The notes under the pieces: generated by a model
Seen by the model: the letters and a program-made list of their open reading frames with translations, nothing else
Told to the model about the DNA's origin: nothing
Databases searched by the model: none
DNA from: Winogradskya consettensis
GTDB lineage: Bacteria > Actinomycetota > Actinomycetes > Mycobacteriales > Micromonosporaceae
Direction of reading: 5' to 3'
Length of the DNA stretch: 64,000 bases
Assembly: GCF_018332715.1 (NCBI RefSeq)
Contig: NZ_BOQP01000017.1
Coordinates: forward strand, 62,001 to 126,000
Translations under genes and position numbers: made by a program
Part shown: one piece after another, positions 8,933 to 17,134 of the stretch
Layout: each line of letters opens with the position of its first letter
Position numbering within the stretch: the stretch's first letter is position 1

Positions 8933-9814
8933 TCAGCTCTCCTTGGTGCCGCGCAGCTGCACGACGTAGGCGATGACCATGGTGATCACGCCCATGACGA
9001 TGGCGACGGTGGCGGAGTAGTTGTACTGCTGGCCCGAGAACGACAGCGAGTACGCGTACAGGTTCGGGGTGAAGTAGGTGGTGATCGCGTTGGGCGCGAC
9101 GTTCTGCAGGATGCTCGGCTCGTTGAAGAGCTGGAAGCTGCCGATGATCGAGAAGATCGTGGCGATGACCAGCGCGCCCCGGATGGCCGGCAGCTTGATC
9201 GACCGGATGATCCGCAGCTCACCGGCGCCGTCGATCTCCGCCGACTCGTAGAGCGTCGTGGGGATCGTGCGCAGCGCCGAGTAGAAGATCAGCATGTTGT
9301 AACCCACGAACTCCCAGGTCACGATGTTGCCGATCGAGGTGAGGATCAGGCTCGGCGAGAGCGGGTCCGGCAGGGTGATGTTGAAGGCGTCGTTGATGTT
9401 GCCGACCAGGCCGAACTGCGTGCCGTAGATGAAGCCCCACATCAGGGTGGCGACCACGGCGGGCACGGCGTAGGGCAGGAAGATCGAGATCCGGAAGAAC
9501 GACTTGCCGTAGAGCCGGCCGCTGTCGATCGCGAGGGCGACCAGCAGCGCGATGAACAGCATGATCGGGACCTGGACGACCAGGAAGATCGACACCCGCC
9601 CGACCGAGGACCAGAAGTTCGGGTCGGTGAGCGCCTGCTGGTAGTTGTCCAGACCGACGAACGAGTTGCCGCCGATCAGCCGGTTCTTGAACAGGCTCAG
9701 GTAGATCGAATAGACGATCGGTGCGAGGAAGACCAGAGCGAAGACGGCCATGAACGGACCGACGAACCGCCAGCCCGTCCAGGACCGGCGTCTCGGTACA
9801 GCGATGTCGGCCAC
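8933..9814 (-). CDS. carbohydrate ABC transporter permease (MalF type)
   Basis: First gene of the importer operon. I start it at GTG 9814 (VADIAVPRRRSW), which has GAAGGGA upstream; a longer frame from ATG 9865 would run across the LacI operator. The protein has six membrane helices (first FVGPFMAVFALVFLAPIVYS) and the EAA loop ESAEIDGAGELRIIRSIKLP. It forms the translocation channel with the MalG-type subunit. Transcription is expected to be repressed by the divergent LacI protein through the operators at 9840 and 9919. Confidence 0.92.
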   Translation of the reverse strand: MADIAVPRRRSWTGWRFVGPFMAVFALVFLAPIVYSIYLSLFKNRLIGGNSFVGLDNYQQALTDPNFWSSVGRVSIFLVVQVPIMLFIALLVALAIDSGRLYGKSFFRISIFLPYAVPAVVATLMWGFIYGTQFGLVGNINDAFNITLPDPLSPSLILTSIGNIVTWEFVGYNMLIFYSALRTIPTTLYESAEIDGAGELRIIRSIKLPAIRGALVIATIFSIIGSFQLFNEPSILQNVAPNAITTYFTPNLYAYSLSFSGQQYNYSATVAIVMGVITMVIAYVVQLRGTKES

Positions 9815-9839
9815 GTGACGTCCCTTCTCTGCACGAAGT

Positions 9840-9855
9840 ATGTTTACGTAAACAT
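9840..9855. promoter_or_regulatory. LacI-family operator O1
   Basis: ATGTTTACGTAAACAT, a perfect 16-bp palindrome with a central CG, the classic form of a LacI/GalR-family site. It lies 25 bp before the GTG start of the first permease gene and so should overlap its promoter. Confidence 0.85.
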
Positions 9856-9918
9856 CATGCTCCACGTCGGCGGGAAGGGCCCAGTGGCAGGCATTGTTTC
9901 ACGGAAATCAATATCGTG

Positions 9919-9934
9919 ATGTTAACGTAAACAT
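9919..9934. promoter_or_regulatory. LacI-family operator O2
   Basis: ATGTTAACGTAAACAT, identical to O1 but for one base, with CG on both flanks that extend the symmetry to 20 bp. Its centre is 79 bp from that of O1 and it is nearer to the lacI-type gene, so it may serve autoregulation or DNA looping. Confidence 0.82.
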
Positions 9935-10026
9935 CGTGGTGATCGTTACACTGCCGCAGCGGATCGTCAAGAGGAGTCGCAGGTCATGCCGGAATTTGTT
10001 GATCATGACTCAGGGCTTTGCTGATC

Positions 10027-11058
10027 ATGGCTGACGCTGGCCGCCGCCGGCCCCGGCGCGGCGTATCGATGGCGGACGTCGCGCGCCTGGCCGGGGTTTC
10101 GTCACAGACCGTGTCGCGGGTGTCGACCGGGCATCCCAGCGTGGTCGAGTCGACCCGCCAGCAGGTGCTGGCCGCGATGCAGGAGCTCGGTTACCGCCCC
10201 AACAGCGCGGCACGGGCACTCAAGCGCGGGGAATTCCGCACGCTCGGCGTCATCCTGTTCACCCTGGCGACCACCGGCAACAGCCGCACGGTCGAGGCCA
10301 TCCTGGCCCAGGCAGCCCAGGAGGGGTACGCGATCACGCTCATCCCCGTGGCGATGCCGACCCAGGACGGCGTGCTGGGCGCGTTCACCCGCCTCGGCGA
10401 GCTCGCCGTCGACGGCGTCGTCGTGATCATGGAAGTGCACCTGCTGGACGCGGCGAATCTGGAGCTGCCGCCGAACATGCAGGTCGTGGTCGTCGACTCG
10501 GACGCCGGGGAGCGTTACCCGGTCGTCGACACCGACCAGGCGGACGGCGCCCGGCAGGCCACCCGGCACCTGCTGGAGCTCGGCCACGAGACGGTCTGGC
10601 ACGTCAGCGGCCCGATCGAGTCGTTCGCGGCCGGGCGGCGTACCCAGGCGTGGCGCGAGACCCTGGAAGCCGCCGGAAAGGCTGTCCCGCCCCCACAGCT
10701 GGGCGACTGGACGGCCGAGTCGGGATATCAGGCCGGGCTGGTCCTCGCCCGGAATCCCGGCTGCACCGCGATCTTCGCGGCCAACGACCAGATGGCACTG
10801 GGCGTGATGCGGGCCTTCCACGAGCAGGGCCGCTCGATCCCGGGCGACGTCAGCGTCGTCGGCTTCGACGACATCCCCGACGCCCACGCGTTCTTCCCAC
10901 CCCTGACCACCGTCCACCAGGACTTCGCGGAGGTCGGCAGGCGCTGCGTGGAGGGCCTGCTGCGCCAGATCCGCAACGAACCGGGCTCGCCCGGCACCGA
11001 CCTGGTCCCCACGCGCCTGGTCCTGCGCGGCAGCACCGCGGCTCCACGAGGACGTTGA
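10027..11058 (+). CDS. LacI-family transcriptional regulator of the GH42 operon
   Basis: A 343-residue repressor: N-terminal helix-turn-helix VSMADVARLAGVSSQTVSRV with the hinge helix (YRPNSAARALKRGE), then a periplasmic-binding-like sugar domain ending FDDIPDAHAFFPPLTTV. ATG 10027 is chosen; a TTG at 10018 is possible, and two other nearby ATGs run into stops. It is divergent from the importer operon with two LacI-type palindromes in between, so it most likely represses that operon until the galactoside or a derivative is present. No strong ribosome site is visible. Confidence 0.92.
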   Translation: MADAGRRRPRRGVSMADVARLAGVSSQTVSRVSTGHPSVVESTRQQVLAAMQELGYRPNSAARALKRGEFRTLGVILFTLATTGNSRTVEAILAQAAQEGYAITLIPVAMPTQDGVLGAFTRLGELAVDGVVVIMEVHLLDAANLELPPNMQVVVVDSDAGERYPVVDTDQADGARQATRHLLELGHETVWHVSGPIESFAAGRRTQAWRETLEAAGKAVPPPQLGDWTAESGYQAGLVLARNPGCTAIFAANDQMALGVMRAFHEQGRSIPGDVSVVGFDDIPDAHAFFPPLTTVHQDFAEVGRRCVEGLLRQIRNEPGSPGTDLVPTRLVLRGSTAAPRGR

Positions 11059-11061
11059 GAG

Positions 11062-11096
11062 GGTCCGGCCGCCCCACGGGGGAGGACGGCCGGACC
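11062..11096. terminator. bidirectional terminator between lacI-type and rpf genes
   Basis: GGTCCGGCCG (11062-11071) and CGGCCGGACC (11087-11096) are perfect 10-bp arms with a 15-nt loop. It lies between two convergent genes, so it can end both transcripts. Confidence 0.75.
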
Positions 11097-11110
11097 GGTC
11101 TCACAACGGA

Positions 11111-11794
11111 TCAGACCGCGAGACGCTGACCCGGGAAGATCAGGTTCGGGTCGCTCACGACACCGCTGTTGAGCTGGTACAGACCGCGCCAGCCACCGCT
11201 CACGTGCTTGTTGCTCGCGATCTTCGCCAGGGTGTCCCCCGACTTGACCACGTAGCTGCGCCCGGTCGCCTTGACCGAGGTGGCGGCCTTCTTGGTGGCC
11301 TTGTGCGTCGTCGTCTTCCGCGAGGTGGAGGACGTCGTCGCCTTCTTGTGCGTCGAGGCCGCCTTCTTGCTCGTCGAGCTCGACTTCTTGTGCGAGGTCG
11401 AGGACGACGATCCGCCGGCGTTCTTGGCGGAGTAGGACTTGGACGAGCCGGCCTTCTTGCCGCAGACCGGCCACGCGCCGATGCCCTGGCCGTCCAGCAC
11501 CTTCTCCGCGATACGGATCTGCTGCGAACGGCTGGCCTTGTTGGCGGTGCTGGCGTACTTCGCGCCGCCGTAGGCCTTCCACGTGCTCCGGCTGAACTGC
11601 AGGCCCCCGTAGAAGCCGTTGCCGGTGTTGATAGCCCAGTTGCCGCCGGACTCGCACTGCGCGACGGCGTCCCAGTTCACACTGGACTTCGCCTGCGCCG
11701 CACCACCCGATCCGAGCAGGACGGCCGTTCCGGCCGCACCCGCCACGAACAGGCCGAGGGCACGCAGAGACTGCTTGCGGACATGCTTTGCCAT
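11111..11794 (-). CDS. resuscitation-promoting-factor-like transglycosylase with LysM domain
   Basis: A secreted 227-residue cell-wall enzyme. Signal peptide about 1-36 (ALGLFVAGAAGTAVLLGSGG, cleavage after AQA). The Rpf lysozyme-like domain follows at once: VNWDAVAQCESGGNWAINTG with the catalytic Glu in CESGGNW, and GFYGGLQFSRSTW. A long Lys/Ser/Thr linker (SSSTSHKKSSSTSKK) leads to a C-terminal LysM domain (YVVKSGDTLAKIASN to PGQRL) that binds peptidoglycan. GGAGG stands at a normal distance before ATG 11794. It cleaves peptidoglycan for growth or spore/dormancy exit. A c-di-AMP riboswitch precedes it. Confidence 0.93.
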   Translation of the reverse strand: MAKHVRKQSLRALGLFVAGAAGTAVLLGSGGAAQAKSSVNWDAVAQCESGGNWAINTGNGFYGGLQFSRSTWKAYGGAKYASTANKASRSQQIRIAEKVLDGQGIGAWPVCGKKAGSSKSYSAKNAGGSSSSTSHKKSSSTSKKAASTHKKATTSSTSRKTTTHKATKKAATSVKATGRSYVVKSGDTLAKIASNKHVSGGWRGLYQLNSGVVSDPNLIFPGQRLAV

Positions 11795-11810
11795 GAAAGA
11801 TGAACCTCCA

Positions 11811-12058
11811 CGCCTGTGAGGTCAGCTGTCGGATTCGGGCGAGGTAGCCCGGCCGTCCCGCTCGGTTATGGCGGGTCCGGCTTCACCCCGAGGCGCGCTG
11901 CAGCACGCCGAGGAACTTGGGTCCCCCACTTCCTGCCTTTGGTCAAAGGTCCCGGCCCGGTCGGCGGCAGGAATTCGGCGTTGCCGACCGCGGGGCCCGC
12001 GTCAGCGGACTGGCCGACGGTAGCCAGGCCCCGGGGGTGTTCGGCAAACTTCTGGCCC
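11811..12058 (-). promoter_or_regulatory. c-di-AMP (ydaO-yuaA) riboswitch upstream of rpf
   Basis: On the minus strand the leader has, in order, TTTGCCGAAC near its 5' end, GGGACCCAAGTTCCTC and GGGGTGAAGC in the middle, and CCGAATCCGACAGCTGACCT at the 3' end, just before the ribosome site. These are the conserved blocks of the ydaO class, which in actinobacteria typically controls rpf-like wall hydrolases. Binding of c-di-AMP is expected to switch expression off. Boundaries are approximate. Confidence 0.85.
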
Positions 12059-12118
12059 TAAAGGTGAGCTTGTTTACATCCCTGACTTGCCCCATGAATG
12101 ACCATGAAACGGTCTATT

Positions 12119-12361
12119 TCACCGGTTCGCCGGGAGCGTCGGCAGCAGCGCGACACGCAGTCCGAGCCGCAGCGCAGCCAAGGTCAACGCACTCGAGTCG
12201 GCGTTGGTGTCGAGGTCGGTCGCGTGGACGGGTTCACGCAGCCCGAAGGCGTACCATCCGCCGTCCGTGGTGGCCCCGATGACGACGTCGAAGTTGCGCA
12301 GCAGGTCGTAGGCGTCCCGCACGAGCTGTGGCGTGAGGTCGGGGGAATCAACCGTGATCAT
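12119..12361 (-). pseudogene. DUF2064 (glycosyltransferase-like) C-terminal remnant
   Basis: The frame contains MITVDSPDLTPQLVRDAYDL, then VVIGATTDGGWYAFGLREP and LTLAALRLGLRVALLP, which match the second half of DUF2064 proteins (SpsA-like nucleotide-sugar transferases of about 210 residues). The N-terminal half with the KTRL motif is absent: the sequence just upstream in frame does not resemble the family, and the protein also ends early. It is most simply a degraded gene. A short expressed fragment cannot be excluded. Confidence 0.6.
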
Positions 12362-12464
12362 GAGGAAGTCGTCGCGGCGATGGACGCTGCGGGTGGCGGC
12401 GGCGCAACGGAAGAACCGGGTCATGCTCCTCAAGTGGTCGTTACGGCCCGGAAAGTTGCCCGCC

Positions 12465-13571
12465 TCAGCAGGAAATCCACTCTGTGTTCGTCGTCACATC
12501 ATCAAGAATTTCCGGAACGGGGGAAACGCCCAGGCCAGGGCCCTGCGGTACGCGCAGATGCCCGCCCTCGAGCACGAACGGCTCGGTGATGTCCGTGGCG
12601 AAGTACCGCCCGGACGCCGACGTGTCCCCCGGGAGGGTGAAGCCGGGCAGCGCGGCGAGAGCTACGTTGGCAGCACGCCCGAGACCGGTCTCCAGCATGC
12701 CGCCGCACCACACCGGGATCCCGTGCGCCGCGCAGACGTCGTGGATGCGCCGGGCCTCCAGATAGCCGCCGACCCGGCCGGGTTTGACGTTGACGATCGC
12801 GCAGGCGCCCAGCGTGATCGCCGCGGCTGCGGTGCGCGCGGACGTGATCGACTCGTCCAGGCAGACCGGGGTGGTGATCCGCCGGGCCAGCTCGGCGTGC
12901 CCGAGCACGTCCTCCTCGTCGAGCGGCTGCTCGATCAGCAGCAGCCCGAACGGGTCGAGCCGGGCGAGCTGCCGGGCGTCGCCCACGGTGTAGGCCGTGT
13001 TCGCGTCGACCTGCAGCAGCACGTCGTCGCCGAAGCGCTCGCGGACGGCGCGGACCGGCTCGACGTCCCAGCCGGGCTCGATCTTCAGCTTGATCCGCAG
13101 GTAGCCCTCGGCGAGGTAGCCGCCGACGGCGTCCAGCAGCTCGGGGATCGAGTCCATGATGCCGACGGAGACCCCGCACGGCACCCGGTCGTGCACGACG
13201 CCGAGCTCACGGGCGAAGGAGCGGCCGGCGGCACGCAACTCGGCGTCCAGGACCGCGGTCTCCAGCGCCGCCTTCGCCATCCGGTGACCCTTGAACTGCT
13301 CCAGGGCCGGGCCCACGGCGTACGCGTCAAGCCCCCGCACAGCCGCGACAGCGGGCACCAGGAAGCGCCGCAGCACGTCCGCGGCCGCGTCGACGTACTC
13401 CGAGGAATACCGGGGGTCGGACATCGCCACGCACTCGCCCCAGCCCTCGGCATCGCCGGTGACCACGCGCACGAGCAGCACGTCGCGGGCGGTCTCCGTG
13501 CCGAACGAGGTGCGGAACGGGCTGACCAGCGGCATCGCGACCCGGCGCAGCTCGACCCCGGTCAGCCTCAT
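12465..13571 (-). CDS. enolase-superfamily o-succinylbenzoate synthase / N-succinylamino acid racemase
   Basis: A 368-residue enzyme of the MenC2/NSAR group. Start ATG 13571 (MRLTGVELRRVAMPL) overlaps the GNAT stop by 4 bp; an upstream frame to 13673 is rejected. The capping domain (VSPFRTSFGTETARDVLLVR) is followed by the barrel with catalytic KLKIEP (KxK), metal ligands in VDANTAY, IEQPLDEED and CLDESI, and the second lysine in VNVKPGRVGG. OSBS and NSAR activities are not separable from sequence. The operon with a GNAT and an M20 hydrolase, and no men genes nearby, favours racemisation of N-succinyl amino acids. Confidence 0.88.
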   Translation of the reverse strand: MRLTGVELRRVAMPLVSPFRTSFGTETARDVLLVRVVTGDAEGWGECVAMSDPRYSSEYVDAAADVLRRFLVPAVAAVRGLDAYAVGPALEQFKGHRMAKAALETAVLDAELRAAGRSFARELGVVHDRVPCGVSVGIMDSIPELLDAVGGYLAEGYLRIKLKIEPGWDVEPVRAVRERFGDDVLLQVDANTAYTVGDARQLARLDPFGLLLIEQPLDEEDVLGHAELARRITTPVCLDESITSARTAAAAITLGACAIVNVKPGRVGGYLEARRIHDVCAAHGIPVWCGGMLETGLGRAANVALAALPGFTLPGDTSASGRYFATDITEPFVLEGGHLRVPQGPGLGVSPVPEILDDVTTNTEWISC

Positions 13572-14260
13572 GCGGGCCACCGCAGGACGTATCCCCGCGC
13601 CCGGTCGAACCCCACGACCCGGGCGCCCGAGGCCATCGGTCCACCGAGGACCTCGCGGACCTCGAGCCGCCATCGCCGGGCCGCGGCGGGATCCCTCGTA
13701 CGCAGAGCTTCGATGTCAGCCGGAACCGCCACCACCACGTCCTCCCCCACTGGTGGCGCCTTCGCCTGCCCGGTGAGGTCCCAGCGCACCAGGAGCCGGT
13801 CGGACGGGTCGTCGCCGTTGATCACGTCGTGCATGGGCCCGTAGAAGTCGGTGAGGTACTCCACCGGCTCGCCACCGAGCTTGACCAGGTTGAAGTGGGC
13901 GTTGCGGGCCACGAGCGGGTCGTAGGTCCAGGTGATCGCGGCCGCGCCGTGCTCGAGGGCCCACTCGCGCTGGTGCTGCTTCAGGGCGTATCCGACACCC
14001 CGGCCGGCCACCGCGCGCGTGACGCCGGCGACGTGGCTGTGCAGTTCCCGCTCGGCCGGCGGCCCGAAGAAGCCGACACAGCCGCCGATCAGGGCACCGT
14101 CGTCGTACGCCGCCGCGATGTAGTTGCCCGCCTTGGCGAGCGCCCGCAGCACCTCGACCCCGAGCAGCGGTGCGGGCCCGTCCTGCCAGATCCCGCCCAG
14201 CACGACGTCCAGCTCCGCCAGCTCGGCGAGCCCGTCCACCGTCCGGATCTCGATGGTCAT
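13568..14260 (-). CDS. GNAT-family acyltransferase, probable amino-acid N-succinyltransferase
   Basis: A 230-residue protein of the COG3375 branch of GNAT enzymes. Acetyl-CoA/acyl-CoA binding is suggested by HVAGVTRAVAGRGVGYALKQ (motif A, R/QxxGxG/A form), then ITWTYDPLVARNAHFNLVKL and EYLTDFYGPMHDVINGDDPS. COG3375 members are often encoded beside NSAR-type enolase enzymes, where a characterised member succinylates D-amino acids. Here it overlaps both neighbours by 4 bp (ATGA), so the three proteins are made together. The succinyl donor and D-amino acid specificity are inference from that arrangement. Confidence 0.85.
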   Translation of the reverse strand: MTIEIRTVDGLAELAELDVVLGGIWQDGPAPLLGVEVLRALAKAGNYIAAAYDDGALIGGCVGFFGPPAERELHSHVAGVTRAVAGRGVGYALKQHQREWALEHGAAAITWTYDPLVARNAHFNLVKLGGEPVEYLTDFYGPMHDVINGDDPSDRLLVRWDLTGQAKAPPVGEDVVVAVPADIEALRTRDPAAARRWRLEVREVLGGPMASGARVVGFDRARGYVLRWPA

Positions 14261-15375
14261 CGCCGGGACAGCTCCTCGACCAGCCCCGCGATCAGCGCCG
14301 CCCGGCCGGGAAGCTCTGCCACGAGGACGTGCTCGTCGTCGGCGTGGGCGCCACCGCCGACCGCACCGAGCCCGTCCAGGGTGGGTGTGCCGATGCCACC
14401 GGTGAAGTTGCCGTCCGAGCCGCCACCGACCGCGGCAGACCCCGGCACCGGCAGCCCGAGCAGCGCGGCGACCTCCGTGGCGACGGCGAACAGCTCAGCG
14501 GTGGCCACCGGCATCAGCGGGGGCCGGTTGGGTCCACCGAGGATCTCGAGCCGGGATTGCGGCAGCACCGGGCGCAGCGCGTGCACGGCGGCGTCCACCC
14601 GGGACTGCTCGGCGATGTCACGGACCCGGACGTCGACGGCGACCTCCGCGGTGGCGGGCACGGTGTTCGACGCGGAGCCGCCGGTCAGCAGCGTGGGCGT
14701 GACGGTGGTGCCGAGCGCGGGGTCGCCCAGCGCGGCGAGCGCCAGGACCTGGTGGGCGAGCTCGATCGTCGCGTTGACGCCGCGTTCGGGTTCGAGACCG
14801 GCGTGGGCGGCGCGGCCGTGGGCCCGTACCCGATACATCGACGTGCCCTTGCGCTCGATCTTGAGCGCTCCCCCGGCGGCGGCCGCCTCCAGCACCAGGG
14901 CCGCGGCGCACCCGGCGGCTTCCTTCTCGATCAGCGCACGGGAGGTGGGCGAGCCCAGCTCCTCGTCACAGGTGATCAGCAGCGTCACGCCGTCCGGTGT
15001 GGACAGCTCGGCGAGCACGTGGAACGCGAGCACCAGCCCGGCCTTCATGTCGACACAGCCGGGGCCGCGCAGCACGCCGTCACGGATACCGTACGGATGG
15101 GTGCTCAGCGACCCGGACGGCCAGACGGTGTCGTGATGGCCGAGCAGCAGCACCCGGGCGGGCCCTGCACCGAACCGCCAGCGCAGGTGGATCCGGCCCT
15201 CGACCTTGATCCGCTCGGGCGGCGTCCCCAGCAACCGGGTGCCCATCGCCGCGACGACCTCGACACTCGCCGCCAGGGCCACGGGATCGACGGAGGGTGA
15301 TTCACAGGTCACCAACTGCTCGATGTCGCCCAGCATCTCCGGCAGACGGGCGGTCATCCGGTCCGGCAGGCTCAT
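14257..15375 (-). CDS. M20-family metallohydrolase, probable N-succinyl-L-amino acid desuccinylase
   Basis: A 372-residue carboxypeptidase G2-like protein and first gene of the three-gene operon. Di-zinc ligands are visible: LLGHHDTVWP (His and Asp), GPGCVDMKAGLVLA (bridging Asp), TCDEELGSPTS (catalytic Glu and Glu ligand), VLEAAA (Glu) and a late His in GGGAHADDEH. A dimerisation domain lies at about 178-285 (HGRAAHAGLEPERGVNA). It would remove the acyl group from N-acyl amino acids. The exact acyl group is not shown by sequence; succinyl is proposed from the neighbours. Only 44 bp separate it from the divergent kinase gene. Confidence 0.88.
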   Translation of the reverse strand: MSLPDRMTARLPEMLGDIEQLVTCESPSVDPVALAASVEVVAAMGTRLLGTPPERIKVEGRIHLRWRFGAGPARVLLLGHHDTVWPSGSLSTHPYGIRDGVLRGPGCVDMKAGLVLAFHVLAELSTPDGVTLLITCDEELGSPTSRALIEKEAAGCAAALVLEAAAAGGALKIERKGTSMYRVRAHGRAAHAGLEPERGVNATIELAHQVLALAALGDPALGTTVTPTLLTGGSASNTVPATAEVAVDVRVRDIAEQSRVDAAVHALRPVLPQSRLEILGGPNRPPLMPVATAELFAVATEVAALLGLPVPGSAAVGGGSDGNFTGGIGTPTLDGLGAVGGGAHADDEHVLVAELPGRAALIAGLVEELSRR

Positions 15376-15419
15376 ACCCGGTCACTTTACGGTGCGCAGA
15401 CCCGATAGTGTGCTTTCCC

Positions 15420-17015
15420 GTGACCCGGCCCCTGCGTCCTGGCGACCCGACTGAACTGGGCGGTTACCGCCTGCTGTCACGATTGGGCGAGGGCGGGATG
15501 GGTGCGGTCTTCCTCGGCCGCGCCGACGACGGCCGGCTGGCCGCGATCAAGGTCATCCGCCCCGAGTACGCCTCCGACGACGAGTTCCGCAACCGGTTCC
15601 GCAGCGAGGTCACCCGCGCCCGGCAGGTCCCGCCGTTCTGCACCGCCGCGGTGCTCGACGCGGACCCCGAGCACGAGACCCCGTACCTCGTCGTGGAGTA
15701 CGTCGACGGCCCCGACCTGGCCCAGGTGGTCGACGACAACGGCCCGCTGAGCGGGGGCAACCTGCACAGCGTGGCGGTCGGCGTGGCCACCGCGATCGCC
15801 GCGATCCACGGCGCCGGGGTCATCCACCGCGACCTCAAGCCCCGCAACGTGCTGTTCTCACTGGGCACGCCGAAGGTCATCGACTTCGGGATCGCGCGCG
15901 CCGTGGAGATCACGAGCAAGCACACGCGTACCGATCAGATGGTCGGCACCGTCGCCTACATGGCGCCGGAGCGGTTCGACTCCGACAGCAGCGCCACCGG
16001 CCCGGCCGCCGACGTGTTCGCCTGGGGTGCGGTCGTCATGTACGCGGGCACCGGCCGCACGCCGTTCGCCGGGGACACGCCCGCGGTCACCGCCGCGAAG
16101 ATCCTCACGCAGCCACCCGACCTGGACGGCCTGCCCGATCCGCTGCGCGAACTCGTCGCCCGGACCCTGGCCAAGGACGCACGGGAACGCCCCACCGCGC
16201 ACGAACTGCTCGACATGCTGCTCACGGCGGGTTCGTCGACCGAGGCGCAGAACCTCGCCGGGCGTCCCGAGCTCCGGCAGGCCGCCGAAGCCGTCCGGGC
16301 GGCCCGCCCCAGGGTCCCCCGCAGGCGCGGCCTGATCGCCCTGGCCTCGGCCGCCGCCCTCGCGGTGCTGGCCGGTGGCGGTCTCGGCGTCGCGCACGCC
16401 GTCAACTCCGGCGACTCGCAGCAGACCGAGGCGCAGGCACTGTTCCCCGTCGCCGCGCCGGCACCCCGCGCGGTGCGGGGCCTGTCCGTGATCGACCCCC
16501 TCGACCGGCCGGGCCAGTGGAAGCCGGAGACCGGCGACACGGGCGGCACCTGTGTCTTCGCCGACGGCGCGCTGCGGGTCACGACCGACGAGGCCAACAC
16601 GTACGACTGTCCCGGCCCGACGGACAGCTTCGCCGGTGACCAGAGCATCGCGGCGGACGTCACGGTCATCAACCCGGGCAGCTGCGCGCAGATCCGCTTC
16701 CGCGCCAACGGCCGCAGCGACTACCTGTTCTCCGCGTGCCCCGGCCAGGTCGAGCTGGCCCTCGAGAACGACGACCAGAAGACCACCCTGACCTCGGTGG
16801 CCTCCGATGACTTCCGGCTCGGCAGCACCCGGCGCGTCCGCATCGACCTGCGCGGGCAGCTTGCCACCGTCTCGGTCGACGGCAAACCGATCTTCCAGGC
16901 CCCGATCACCGACCAGAGCCTCGTCGCCGGTCAGGTCCGGCTCGGCGCCGACAGCGACCCGAGCGACGGCCCCGGCCGGGCCTCGTTCGCCAATGTGGAG
17001 ATCCGCTCGCTGTAG
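15420..17015 (+). CDS. receptor-type Ser/Thr protein kinase, paralogue of the 3.2-kb kinase
   Basis: 531 residues from GTG 15420 (VTRPLRPGDPTELGGYRLL); GTG 15408 is an alternative. The kinase domain carries RLGEGGMGAVFLG, AAIKVIRPEY, HRDLKPRNVL, DFGIAR and APERF. After a basic linker there is a membrane helix (about 307-328, LIALASAAALAVLAGGGLG) and an extracytoplasmic domain of about 180 residues that looks like a concanavalin-type beta sandwich (IAADVTVINPGSCAQIRFR, then VSVDGKPIF). It therefore may bind a sugar or wall fragment, unlike its paralogue. A possible -10 (TAGTGT, 15406-15411) stands only a few bases from the start, hinting at a leaderless message. Confidence 0.9.
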   Translation: MTRPLRPGDPTELGGYRLLSRLGEGGMGAVFLGRADDGRLAAIKVIRPEYASDDEFRNRFRSEVTRARQVPPFCTAAVLDADPEHETPYLVVEYVDGPDLAQVVDDNGPLSGGNLHSVAVGVATAIAAIHGAGVIHRDLKPRNVLFSLGTPKVIDFGIARAVEITSKHTRTDQMVGTVAYMAPERFDSDSSATGPAADVFAWGAVVMYAGTGRTPFAGDTPAVTAAKILTQPPDLDGLPDPLRELVARTLAKDARERPTAHELLDMLLTAGSSTEAQNLAGRPELRQAAEAVRAARPRVPRRRGLIALASAAALAVLAGGGLGVAHAVNSGDSQQTEAQALFPVAAPAPRAVRGLSVIDPLDRPGQWKPETGDTGGTCVFADGALRVTTDEANTYDCPGPTDSFAGDQSIAADVTVINPGSCAQIRFRANGRSDYLFSACPGQVELALENDDQKTTLTSVASDDFRLGSTRRVRIDLRGQLATVSVDGKPIFQAPITDQSLVAGQVRLGADSDPSDGPGRASFANVEIRSL

Positions 17016-17134
17016 CGGTCCACCGCCTCGCTGTAACGCATCCCCGCCGGTTGATCCACGTCGATGAACCTCGCGTATCTTGACGTACCGGTCGGTTGCG
17101 GGGCTCTTCAGGGCTCATTACGGCGAGGGTGGGC

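Noticed and set aside
12465..13571. Calling the enolase-superfamily enzyme menC for menaquinone synthesis
   Set aside because: OSBS and NSAR cannot be separated by the visible motifs, and the overlapping GNAT and M20 genes fit the racemase pathway better.
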